A DNA stretch of 64,000 nucleotides from an uncultured beta proteobacterium (GTDB taxonomy: Bacteria; Pseudomonadota; Gammaproteobacteria; Burkholderiales; Burkholderiaceae_C): assembly GCA_903897925.1 (NCBI GenBank), contig CAIUDG010000100.1:1-64000 (forward strand). Direction: 5' to 3'. Made by a program: the position numbers and the translations under genes. The notes beneath the pieces were generated by a model. The model was not told where the DNA came from. It made no database searches and saw nothing but the letters and a program-made list of their open reading frames with translations. Of the stretch, positions 1-8,677 are shown piece by piece. How positions within the stretch are numbered: the first letter of the stretch is position 1; every line of letters begins with the position of its first letter.

Positions 1-143
1 ACGTGAGGCGTGTAAATGGCCTTGTGTTTGCCGCGCAAACGGAGAGCAACTTCGCTGGCTACTCGTCCGAGGACCTTGTCGGTCGCGTCAATCACAAACC
101 ACTCGTGCACGACCTCAGCGGGTTTTGCGCTGAAAGTTGACAT
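1..143 (-). CDS. rplM: 50S ribosomal protein L13, N-terminal part (runs off the window)
   Basis: The first 47 residues read on the minus strand begin [20 protein letters not shown] and continue with [19 protein letters not shown]. This is the conserved N-terminus of ribosomal protein L13, an early-assembling protein of the large subunit that binds 23S rRNA. The ATG is at 143-141; the 3' end lies outside the window. In most bacteria rpsI (S9) follows in the same operon, which would lie beyond position 1. Identification rests on the RLRGKHKA block and the DATDKVLGR motif. Confidence 0.93.
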
Positions 144-360
144 GAGTTTCTCTTTTCAAAAAGAAGGTTTGGTGGGCTCTTTTCCACGGTCGGTGTTCCT
201 TCTTGGACCGCTTTCACCCCCGAAAGGGCAAAGGCAGCGGGAATCTCTTAGGTGGGAAATAAACTTCGCCGCGGAGCCACAAAATCGCTGCGAAGCCCAG
301 CATTATATGAAACTTGGAGCGATGTGGGGATATTTCTGCTGAAAGCGTTACCATAGGCCC
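144..360 (-). promoter_or_regulatory. rplM leader with a consensus -10 box
   Basis: This is the 217-nt divergent gap between rplM (minus) and rlmJ (plus). On the minus strand a perfect TATAAT lies at 307-302, but I see no good -35 at 17 bp. Transcription from it would give a leader of about 150 nt before the rplM ATG. The leader holds a small CCCTTTCGGGGG hairpin near 217-230. Long leaders are common for ribosomal protein operons under feedback control, but I cannot show an L13-binding fold here. No clear promoter for rlmJ is visible. Confidence 0.45.
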
Positions 361-1251
361 ATGTTCAGTTACCGCCACGCCTTTCATGCCGGCAACCATG
401 CCGACGTCCTCAAACACATGGTTTTGCTGGCGGTGTTGCGCTACATGACGCAAAAAGACACCGCCCTGAACGTGTTTGACACGCACGCCGGAGCCGGTCT
501 GTACCGCCTTGACGGCGACTATGCCAAGACCAGTGCCGAAGCCGCCGACGGCTTTCTGCGCTTGCTGGCACACACGCCCCAACCCGAATTTGCGCCGGCC
601 CTGCAAGACTACATCACGCTGGTCGCCAGTTTCAATTCTGGTGGCCACTGGAACGTCTATCCCGGTTCGCCCTTCATCATTCAGCAACTGCTGCACGGGC
701 GCGACAAACTCAAGCTGTTCGAGCTGCACCCCACCGACGGCAAGACCCTCACTGCCAACATTGCCCAGCTCGACGCCGGCCGCCAGGTTGCCATCCTGCG
801 CGAAGACGGCTTTGAAGGACTGAAGAAATTTTTGCCGCCGCCGTCACGGCGTGCCCTGGTGCTGTGCGACCCTAGCTACGAAATCAAGAGCGACTACGCC
901 CGCGTGCAGGCCATGGTGGTGGACGCCATGCAGCGTTTCCCAACTGGCACCTATGCGGTCTGGTACCCGATCATTCCGCGCCCCGAAGCGCACGATGTAC
1001 CCAAAAAACTCAAAACGCTGGCCAACAAACACGGCAAGAGCTGGCTCAGCGCCACGCTGACCGTGAAAAACAGCAAGCTGCAGCAGGACACCGACGGTAC
1101 CGTGGTGCGCCCCGGCCTGCCGGCCAGCGGCATGTTCCTGATCAATCCGCCACACACGCTCAAGGCCACGTTACAAGACGCGATGCCACAGCTGGTGAAA
1201 ATTCTGGGCCAGGACCAGCACGCCGCCTTCACACTGGAAGCCGGCGGCTAA
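361..1251 (+). CDS. rlmJ: 23S rRNA (adenine(2030)-N6)-methyltransferase RlmJ
   Basis: This 296-residue protein starts MFSYRHAFHAGNHADVLKH, the hallmark N-terminus of RlmJ (formerly YhiR/ComJ). RlmJ transfers a methyl group from S-adenosylmethionine to N6 of A2030 in 23S rRNA. The SAM-binding loop DTHAGAGLY is at residues 40-48. The catalytic D-P-P-Y-type motif appears as DPSYE at 170-174, with Ser in place of the second Pro; the catalytic Asp and Tyr remain. Length is close to the E. coli enzyme (about 280). It stands alone, divergent from rplM and convergent with metF. Its by-product SAH is cleared by AhcY, encoded just downstream. Confidence 0.93.
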   Translation: MFSYRHAFHAGNHADVLKHMVLLAVLRYMTQKDTALNVFDTHAGAGLYRLDGDYAKTSAEAADGFLRLLAHTPQPEFAPALQDYITLVASFNSGGHWNVYPGSPFIIQQLLHGRDKLKLFELHPTDGKTLTANIAQLDAGRQVAILREDGFEGLKKFLPPPSRRALVLCDPSYEIKSDYARVQAMVVDAMQRFPTGTYAVWYPIIPRPEAHDVPKKLKTLANKHGKSWLSATLTVKNSKLQQDTDGTVVRPGLPASGMFLINPPHTLKATLQDAMPQLVKILGQDQHAAFTLEAGG

Positions 1252-1299
1252 GAGCGCCTGACAAAGCCCGGCCGGAAAACCCCGTCTCGCCAGGTGCTC
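1252..1299. terminator. weak stem between convergent rlmJ and metF
   Basis: GAGCGCCTG (1252-1260) can pair with CAGGTGCTC (1291-1299) with one G-U pair, directly after the rlmJ stop and 14 nt before the metF stop on the other strand. The 30-nt loop is long and no T-tract follows, so this is only a possible bidirectional stop. Confidence 0.25.
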
Positions 1300-1313
1300 T
1301 CGGCGGCCCGTGC

Positions 1314-2165
1314 TTAGGCTGCGCTGAACAAGCCCAGGCGCTCGCACAAGGCCAGCACCGGCGCCGACTGGTTCATGGTGTAGAAATGCAAAGAAGGCGC
1401 GCCACCCGCCAGCAATTGCTCGCACAGTTCGCTCACCACATCCAGACCAAACGCCTTGATGGACGCGCTGTCGTCGCCATAGCTTTGCAGGCGCAAGCGT
1501 ATCCAGCGCGGAATCTCGGCACCGCAGGTGTCGGAAAAGCGCATCAGCTGGGTCGAGTTGGTAATCGGCATGATGCCGGGCACGATCGGCACCGTAACGC
1601 CCAGCGCGTCGGCGTCTTCGACAAAGCGGAAATAGGCGTCGGCGTTATAAAAATACTGGGTGATCGCCGAATTGGCGCCGGCCTGAACCTTGCTCACAAA
1701 GGCCTCCAGGTCGCTGCGTGGCGATTTCGCCTGCGGGTGCATTTCAGGGTAGGCCGCCACCTCGATCGTGAAATGGTCCCCGGTCTCGGCGCGGATGAAG
1801 GCCACCAATTCGCTGGCATAACGGAATTCACCGCTGGCGCCATAACCGCTCGGCAAATCACCGCGCAAGGCCACCAGACGCCGCACGCCCATGGCACGCA
1901 GGGTATCGAGCTGCGCACGCACCGAATCGCGTGTCGCGCCGATGCAGGAAAAATGCGAGGCCGCATCCACGCCCTCGGCCAGCATTTCACGCACCGTGCT
2001 GAAAGTGCCTTCGTGCGTGGTGCCACCGGCACCAAACGTAACGGAACAAAACTCCGGCTGCAGCGCATACAGCTTCTGCCGGACCACGCGCAGCTTGTCG
2101 GCGCTTTCCGCATTCTTGGCCGGGAAGAATTCCAGACTCAGGGTCGAACGGGGGGCTGTTTGCAT
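1314..2165 (-). CDS. metF: methylenetetrahydrofolate reductase
   Basis: The 283-residue protein matches bacterial MetF, the flavin-dependent TIM-barrel enzyme that reduces 5,10-methylene-THF to 5-methyl-THF for methionine synthesis. Diagnostic motifs are LEFFPAKNAE near the N-terminus (catalytic Glu), LVALRGDLPSG (FAD-binding Asp loop) and ITQYFYNADAYFRFVEDA followed by VPGIMPI. Length is typical (E. coli 296). It is the last gene of ahcY-tlyA-metF, 20 nt after tlyA, so it is probably co-transcribed under the SAH riboswitch. The arrangement links removal of SAH to supply of the methyl donor for homocysteine. Confidence 0.96.
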   Translation of the reverse strand: MQTAPRSTLSLEFFPAKNAESADKLRVVRQKLYALQPEFCSVTFGAGGTTHEGTFSTVREMLAEGVDAASHFSCIGATRDSVRAQLDTLRAMGVRRLVALRGDLPSGYGASGEFRYASELVAFIRAETGDHFTIEVAAYPEMHPQAKSPRSDLEAFVSKVQAGANSAITQYFYNADAYFRFVEDADALGVTVPIVPGIMPITNSTQLMRFSDTCGAEIPRWIRLRLQSYGDDSASIKAFGLDVVSELCEQLLAGGAPSLHFYTMNQSAPVLALCERLGLFSAA

Positions 2166-2185
2166 AAGTTGTCCTCAGGCGGCTT

Positions 2186-3079
2186 TCATTTGCCGGCACA
2201 GATAAAGAATTCGCGGTTACCGTCACCGCCCTCAATGGGCGAATCAAACCAGTCGCGCACCGTCAAACCGAGCGCCGCGCAGGCTTCGCGCAGCCGCGCC
2301 TCGACCACGGCATACATGGCCGGATCGCGCACGATACCGCCCTTGCCAACCTGGCCGGGCTGCAACTCGAACTGCGGCTTGACCAGTGTCAGCAGCGTGC
2401 CGCCCTTTTTCAACAAAGGCACCACCGCCGGCAGAACCAGGGTTTGCGAAATAAAAGACAGGTCGGCGACGATCAGATCAAACTCGGGAACGAATTCGGC
2501 TTCGGACTCGGAAACCGCGCCAGCGGCGCCCCGTGGCGCGGCATCTGCGTCCGGCGCCTCGTCATCGTATTCCTCGCCATATTCCTCTGTATTTTCCTCG
2601 TCGGCCTCGAACGGCCCATCCTCGCCCATGCTATGGGCATACGCATCAGTGATGTCCTCAGCCGTCAAGGCGCGCGCGTTGACCTTCTCGACGCACAACA
2701 CGCGCGGGTCACTGCGCAGCGCCGGATGCAACTGGGCGCTGCCGACATCGACCCCGACCACCGAACGCGCACCGTGCTGCAGCAAGCAGTCGGTAAATCC
2801 GCCGGTGGACTGGCCGACATCCATGCAGGCCAGGCCCTGCACCGAGAGCCCGACCTTCTTGAGTGCGGCCTCGAGCTTGAGACCACCACGCGACACATAG
2901 CGCGCCTCGGCATCGTTGAGCAGCCGCAGCGGGGCCTCCAGCGGCACCTCGTCGCCATTTTTGGCCACGCGGCGCCAGCTTTCGCCCTGCTGCCACTCAA
3001 CACCGTCGGCAATCAAACGCTGCGCCTGTGAGCGCGTGCTGGCCAGCCCGCGCTGAACCAGCAATTGGTCAATCCTCAT
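2186..3079 (-). CDS. tlyA: TlyA-family rRNA methyltransferase / S4-FtsJ protein
   Basis: The 297-residue protein has an N-terminal S4 RNA-binding domain (MRIDQLLVQRGLASTRSQA, residues 1-60) and an FtsJ-type SAM methyltransferase domain. It carries VSRGGLKLE (62-70), SAM loop DVGQSTGGFTD (87-97), VADLSFIS (204-211) and LVKPQFE. TlyA proteins 2'-O-methylate rRNA; some are annotated as hemolysin A. Between about residues 143 and 197 there is an acidic, low-complexity insertion (many E and D, e.g. EENTEEYGEEYDDEAPDAD) that splits the Rossmann fold before VADLSF and is absent from typical 240-270-residue members. Spacing (30 nt to ahcY, 20 nt to metF) indicates an operon. Confidence 0.9.
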   Translation of the reverse strand: MRIDQLLVQRGLASTRSQAQRLIADGVEWQQGESWRRVAKNGDEVPLEAPLRLLNDAEARYVSRGGLKLEAALKKVGLSVQGLACMDVGQSTGGFTDCLLQHGARSVVGVDVGSAQLHPALRSDPRVLCVEKVNARALTAEDITDAYAHSMGEDGPFEADEENTEEYGEEYDDEAPDADAAPRGAAGAVSESEAEFVPEFDLIVADLSFISQTLVLPAVVPLLKKGGTLLTLVKPQFELQPGQVGKGGIVRDPAMYAVVEARLREACAALGLTVRDWFDSPIEGGDGNREFFICAGK

Positions 3080-3109
3080 AGCACTCCAAAAGCAGAAAGT
3101 AGCTAACGC

Positions 3110-4561
3110 TTAATAGCGGTAGCTGTCTTTCTTGTAAGGGCCGGTCTTGGGCACGCCGATATAGGCGGCCTGCTCGTCGGTCAGTTCGGACAGCATGGCG
3201 CCGACCTTGGCCAGGTGCAAACGTGCCACCTTTTCGTCCAGGTGCTTGGGCAGCACATAGACCTTGCCGACCTTGTATTCCTTGGTCTTGGTGAACAGCT
3301 CGATCTGGGCGATGGTCTGGTTGGCGAAGCTGGACGACATCACAAAGCTCGGATGGCCGGTACCGCAACCCAGATTCACCAGACGGCCCTTGGCCAGCAG
3401 GATGATGCGCTTGGACGGCGTCTTGCCCTTGGCCGGGAAAATCACGTGGTCCACCTGCGGCTTGATTTCTTCCCACTCCAGTTTTTCCAGCGAAGCGACA
3501 TCGATTTCGTTGTCAAAGTGACCGATATTGCAGACGATGGCCTGGTCTTTCATGGCCGCCATGTGCTTGTAGGTAATGACGTTCTTGTTGCCGGTGCAGG
3601 TGACGAAAATATCGGCCTTGTCGGCAGCGTATTCCATGGTCACCACTTTGTAGCCTTCCATCGCCGCCTGCAGGGCGTTGATCGGATCGATCTCGGTAAC
3701 CCACACCTGGGCGCTCAGGGCGCGCAGTGCCTGTGCCGAGCCCTTGCCCACGTCGCCGTAACCGGCCACCAGGGCCACCTTGCCGGCAACCATGACGTCG
3801 GTCGCGCGCTTGATGGCGTCGACCAGCGATTCGCGGCAGCCGTACAGATTGTCGAACTTGCTCTTCGTCACCGAGTCATTGACGTTGATGGCGCGCAGCT
3901 TGAGCGAACCCTTGGCGGCCATTTCGTTCAGGCGCAGCACGCCGGTGGTGGTCTCTTCGGTCACGCCGATGATGTTTTTCAGGCGGCGGCTATACCAGGT
4001 CGGGTCCAGCTTGAGCTTGGCCTTGATGCTGTTGAACAGGCAGATTTCTTCCTCGCTCGCGGGCTTGGCCAGCAGCTTGATGTCTTTTTCTGCCTGGGCA
4101 CCCAGGTGCATCAGCAAGGTGGCGTCGCCGCCGTCGTCCAGAATCATGTTCGGGCCTTCGGTCTTGCTGCCCTTGGGTCCGAATTCAAAAATGCGGTGCG
4201 TGTAATCCCAGTAGTCGGCCAGCGTCTCACCCTTGTAAGCGAACACCGGGGTGCCCTGTGCCACCAGCGCCGCAGCGGCGTGGTCCTGGGTCGAGAAAAT
4301 ATTGCACGATGCCCAGCGCACTTCGGCACCCAGGGCCTGCAGGGTTTCAACCAGCACGCCAGTCTGGATCGTCATGTGCAAGGAACCGGTGATGCGTGCG
4401 CCCTTGAGCGGCTGCGCTTTGGCGAACTCTTCACGAATAGCCATCAGACCCGGCATTTCGGTTTCAGCGATGCGCAATTCCTTGCGGCCCCACTGCGCCA
4501 GACCGAGGTCGGCAATTTTGTAATCTTCGGCTTTGGCGGCGGCAGGTTTGATAGCACTCAT
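3110..4561 (-). CDS. ahcY: adenosylhomocysteinase (SAH hydrolase)
   Basis: The 483-residue protein hydrolyses S-adenosylhomocysteine to adenosine and homocysteine, relieving product inhibition of methyltransferases. Visible landmarks are [11 protein letters not shown] (60-70), the NAD-binding loop GYGDVGKG (267-274), [11 protein letters not shown], and the C-terminal KKDSYRY that completes the neighbouring subunit's cofactor site. The roughly 40-residue insert typical of proteobacterial enzymes (about 155-195) is present. The ATG at 4561 follows a GGAG ribosome-binding site with 8-nt spacing. It is the first gene of ahcY-tlyA-metF, preceded by an SAH riboswitch at 4642-4729. Confidence 0.98.
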   Translation of the reverse strand: MSAIKPAAAKAEDYKIADLGLAQWGRKELRIAETEMPGLMAIREEFAKAQPLKGARITGSLHMTIQTGVLVETLQALGAEVRWASCNIFSTQDHAAAALVAQGTPVFAYKGETLADYWDYTHRIFEFGPKGSKTEGPNMILDDGGDATLLMHLGAQAEKDIKLLAKPASEEEICLFNSIKAKLKLDPTWYSRRLKNIIGVTEETTTGVLRLNEMAAKGSLKLRAINVNDSVTKSKFDNLYGCRESLVDAIKRATDVMVAGKVALVAGYGDVGKGSAQALRALSAQVWVTEIDPINALQAAMEGYKVVTMEYAADKADIFVTCTGNKNVITYKHMAAMKDQAIVCNIGHFDNEIDVASLEKLEWEEIKPQVDHVIFPAKGKTPSKRIILLAKGRLVNLGCGTGHPSFVMSSSFANQTIAQIELFTKTKEYKVGKVYVLPKHLDEKVARLHLAKVGAMLSELTDEQAAYIGVPKTGPYKKDSYRY

Positions 4562-4620
4562 GGTTCACTCCAAAAATAAATTTGAACGACCACTGCCCGC
4601 AGGGGGTGCCAAAATCGGCC

Positions 4621-4645
4621 TCACCCGCGCAACTGCAGTGGGTGA
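4621..4645 (-). promoter_or_regulatory. putative expression-platform hairpin after the SAH riboswitch
   Basis: On the minus strand UCACCC and GGGUGA flank a 13-nt loop. The first arm shares four nucleotides (UCAC) with the 3' strand of the riboswitch P1 stem, so the two helices should compete. No U-tract follows, so control by an intrinsic terminator is unlikely. That the hairpin acts in switching is inference. Confidence 0.4.
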
Positions 4646-4729
4646 GCGCCGTTGATGCAGTGGCCCTGAACAGCGGGGCCACCCTTGCCGAGCCTCGTTC
4701 GCCATGCGCGAACTGCAACGCTCCTCGGT
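4642..4729 (-). ncRNA. S-adenosylhomocysteine (SAH) riboswitch
   Basis: Reading the minus strand from 4729 gives CCGAGGAGCGUUGCAG, a variable hairpin arm (UUCGCGCAUGGCGAA), GAGGCUCGG, a second arm, and CAACGGCGCUCACC. These blocks match the known SAH riboswitch consensus of beta- and gammaproteobacteria: the CCGAGGAGCG-UUGC core, the distal GGCUCGG that pairs back with CCGAG, and the closing CAACGGCGCUC strand of P1. It ends 80 nt before the ahcY ATG. In characterised examples SAH binding raises expression of the downstream SAH-recycling genes, and the operon here (ahcY-tlyA-metF) fits. Confidence 0.93.
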
Positions 4730-4736
4730 AGCCGGA

Positions 4737-4768
4737 ATTATAGGCGCGAAGCGGGCCTTCGCCGACAA
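4737..4768 (-). promoter_or_regulatory. ahcY operon promoter
   Basis: A perfect TATAAT lies at 4742-4737 on the minus strand, which would start transcription about at the first base of the riboswitch. The nearest -35-like element, TTGTCG at 4768-4763, is at a loose 20-bp spacing. The close fit between the predicted start and the riboswitch 5' end supports the -10 call. Confidence 0.6.
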
Positions 4769-4816
4769 CCTAAAATCGGGGGTCGCTCAATCCGCGCTGT
4801 CTTTTGGAAAACCATT

Positions 4817-6447
<1,631 letters not shown>

Positions 6448-6448
<1 letters not shown>

Positions 6449-7275
6449 TGCCCAAGTCCCCCGCCCTGCAGCCGCTGGACGCCTGGCCGCTCGCGCAACG
6501 GCGCCAGCTGCTGGGCGTGTTCACCGACATCGACGACACGCTGACCGAACACGGACGCATCGCTCCGGCCGCGCTGCAAGCGCTGGCCGATCTGCGCGCT
6601 GCCGGCCTGCACGTCATCACCATTACAGGGCGCCCGATCGGCTGGTGCGCACAATTTCTCTCCGGTGAACAGGGCCCGCCCTGGCCGGTGGATGCCATGG
6701 TGGCCGAGAACGGTGCCCTGGCCTGGCTCTGCCGGGGCCGCAGCACGCCCGAAAAAAGCTACCAGCAAGACGCCGCCGAACGCCAGCGCAACCAGCTGCG
6801 CATGCAGCAAGTCGCCGCACGCATTCTGCGCGAGGTGCCGGGCGCCATGATCTCGCGCGACAGCGCTGGCCGCGAAACCGATCTGTCGATTGACCATGGC
6901 GAGTTCTGCCAGCTGCCCCCCGAGCGCATCGCCGAAGTCCTGGCCATCATGCGGGCCGAGGGCATGCACACCTCGGTCAGCAGCATCCATACCCACGGCT
7001 GCTTTGGCGAATTCAACAAATGGCAGGGCGCCAACTGGCTGCTGCCCACCCTGCTCGGACGCCCGCTGCAGGACGAGCTGGAGCGCTGGGTCTTTGTCGG
7101 CGACTCGGGCAACGACCAGGCCATGTTCCAGCACTTCGTGCACAGCGTCGGCGTTGCCAACATCCGCCGCTGCGCCGACCAACTCAGCCACCTGCCGCGC
7201 TACATCACGCCCTCCGCCCATGGTGCCGGCTTTGCCGAAGTCGCCGCGGCCATATTGCAGGCGCGCCAGCCATGA
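6448..7275 (+). CDS. HAD-IIB family phosphatase (mannosyl-3-phosphoglycerate phosphatase-like)
   Basis: This 275-residue protein has the Cof-type HAD signatures: nucleophile motif FTDIDDTLT (residues 25-33), motif II ITGRPIGW (58-65), and the metal-binding GDSGND (218-223). The cap insertion between motifs II and III is the large IIB type. Such enzymes dephosphorylate sugar phosphates or similar metabolites; the substrate cannot be read from the sequence. It overlaps prfC by one base and the following MFS gene by four bases (ATGA), so the three genes are probably one transcript. A link to release factor function is not implied. Confidence 0.82.
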
Positions 7276-8468
7276 ACGCGGCCACGCCAGCAACGCCGAC
7301 GCCCGCCGCCGGGCGCGCCGGCATGGGCTTGCTGGCGGTCTTCGGCTCCACCTTCATCGAACTGGTGGGCTACTTCATGCTCTCACCGATGCTGCTGCTG
7401 CGCCTGAAAAACGCCGAGGTCTCGACCACCCTGGCGGGACTGTACGTGGCCACCGGATGGCTCGGCATTTTTCTCATGACGCCGTTTGCCTCCAGCGTGG
7501 CCAACCGGGTCGGCCAGCGCCAGTGCCTGTGGCTGGCCGGCGCCCTGCTCAGCCTGTGTGCCGTGGTCTACGCCCAGACGCAGACGCTGTGGATCTGGTT
7601 TCTGCTCAACCTGCTGTCTGGCAGCGCCATGTCGCTGCGCTGGGTCCTGGCCGAGGCGCTGATTGCTGAATTTTGTCCGCCGACGCGGCGCGGGCGCTAT
7701 GTCGGACTGTTCCAGACCCTGGTCAGCGCCACCTTCATCATCGGCCCGGCAACCATGGCCTGGCTCGGGCCCTACGACCCACGCACCATGCAGCTCGTGA
7801 TTGCCCTGACGCTGGCCGGTCTGGCCTGGACCTTGCTAATTCCACCGGTCCCCAGCGCCCACGACGCGCAATCCGCACGGGTCGGCGTGCAGGGCCTGCT
7901 GCACGCCCTGCGCGCCCACCCCATCATCATGCTGGCCGGCTTTGTCGGTGGCTTTTTTGAGACCGGTGTCACCTCCATCCTGCCCCTGTACGGCCTGTCC
8001 CTGCACATGCGCCCGGAAGCAGCGGCCGGGCTGGTGGCCATCAGCGGCCTGGGCGGCATGTTGCTGATGATTCCGGCCGGCCTGCTGGCCGACCGCTACC
8101 CGGACCAGGCGCACGGCCGGCGCCAGCTGATGCTGTACGCCGCGGCGGCAATGCTGCTGGCCACCTGCGCCCTGCCCTGGGTCGCGCAAACGCCGTGGCT
8201 CAGTGGCCCGGTGGTGTTTCTCTGGGGTGGCGCCGGTGCCAGCCTGTATGGGCTGTCCATGACCGATATCGGCTCACGCGAAAAAGGCATCACGCTGGTC
8301 AACAGCACCGCGGTGCTGGTGCTGACCTACACCCTGGGTGGCCTGATTGCCTCGGCACTCAGCGCCGCGCTGATCGACTGGTCACCGGGTATTGCCTTTC
8401 CTGCCGCCTTGCTGCTGGTGTCGGCACTGGGCCTGTGGGCCTTGCTGCGCGAACGCGCGCTGCGCTGA
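7272..8468 (+). CDS. MFS transporter
   Basis: The 398-residue protein starts at ATG 7272 (MNAATPATPTPAAGRAGMGL) and has about twelve hydrophobic helices with MFS landmarks: an N-half loop rich in small residues and Arg (SSVANRVGQRQ), RRGRYVGLFQTLVSA, and a C-half repeat LADRYPDQAHGRRQL. It resembles the broad MFS_1 group that includes drug and sugar exporters; no substrate-specific motif is recognisable. The start codon overlaps the stop of the HAD phosphatase (ATGA), so the phosphatase and transporter may act on the same metabolite, but that is conjecture. Confidence 0.85.
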   Translation: MNAATPATPTPAAGRAGMGLLAVFGSTFIELVGYFMLSPMLLLRLKNAEVSTTLAGLYVATGWLGIFLMTPFASSVANRVGQRQCLWLAGALLSLCAVVYAQTQTLWIWFLLNLLSGSAMSLRWVLAEALIAEFCPPTRRGRYVGLFQTLVSATFIIGPATMAWLGPYDPRTMQLVIALTLAGLAWTLLIPPVPSAHDAQSARVGVQGLLHALRAHPIIMLAGFVGGFFETGVTSILPLYGLSLHMRPEAAAGLVAISGLGGMLLMIPAGLLADRYPDQAHGRRQLMLYAAAAMLLATCALPWVAQTPWLSGPVVFLWGGAGASLYGLSMTDIGSREKGITLVNSTAVLVLTYTLGGLIASALSAALIDWSPGIAFPAALLLVSALGLWALLRERALR

Positions 8469-8500
8469 CTGCGCCGAAAGAAATACAAGGACAAAAGAGG

Positions 8501-8581
8501 GGTGGCTGATACCCTGGGCCTGTGCGACTACGAACGGGACCGACATTCGCGTACGCACAATTCACTGAGCTATCAGCCACC
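8501..8581. repeat. 81-bp element with 11-bp perfect terminal inverted repeats and nested stems
   Basis: GGTGGCTGATA (8501-8511) is repeated inverted as TATCAGCCACC (8571-8581). Inside, TGTGCG (8521-8526) pairs with CGCACA (8554-8559), and CGAA (8531-8534) with TTCG (8546-8549), giving a nested three-storey hairpin. On the minus strand the outer stem is followed by CCCTCTTTTGT, so it could end the transcript of the 640-residue gene at 8678. Its size and nested architecture also fit a MITE-like remnant or a structured RNA. No target-site duplication is seen. Confidence 0.5.
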
Positions 8582-8609
8582 GCAAGCGAGTCTAGTTATC
8601 TATGTTCCT

Positions 8610-8675
8610 GGGCTATTGCCCTAATGTTCAAACTAAACACAGCTGGGCCAATTTGCCTAGCGCCCGTGCACGGGC
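8610..8675. terminator. two small hairpins in the convergent gap
   Basis: GGGC-TATT-GCCC lies at 8610-8621, and the perfect palindrome GCCCGTGCACGGGC at 8662-8675 begins 3 nt past the stop codon of the minus-strand 640-residue gene. Neither has a T-tract, so termination would be inefficient or Rho-assisted. With the 81-bp element, these fill the 209-nt gap after the MFS gene; nothing else is recognised there. Confidence 0.35.
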
Positions 8676-8677
8676 AA

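Noticed and set aside
3215..4579. 454-codon open frame antisense to ahcY, and similar ones opposite prfC, glyS and the ABC ATPase
   Set aside because: Same composition artefact; the sense genes have clear family motifs.
8500..8582. tRNA-like 5' end (GGTGGCTGATAGCTCAGT) on the minus strand
   Set aside because: No D-, anticodon- or T-arm of tRNA geometry can be built, and the outer stem is 11 bp rather than 7.
8582..8660. possible integron attC site
   Set aside because: No RYYYAAC/GTTRRRY core pair bounding the structure, and no integrase gene nearby.
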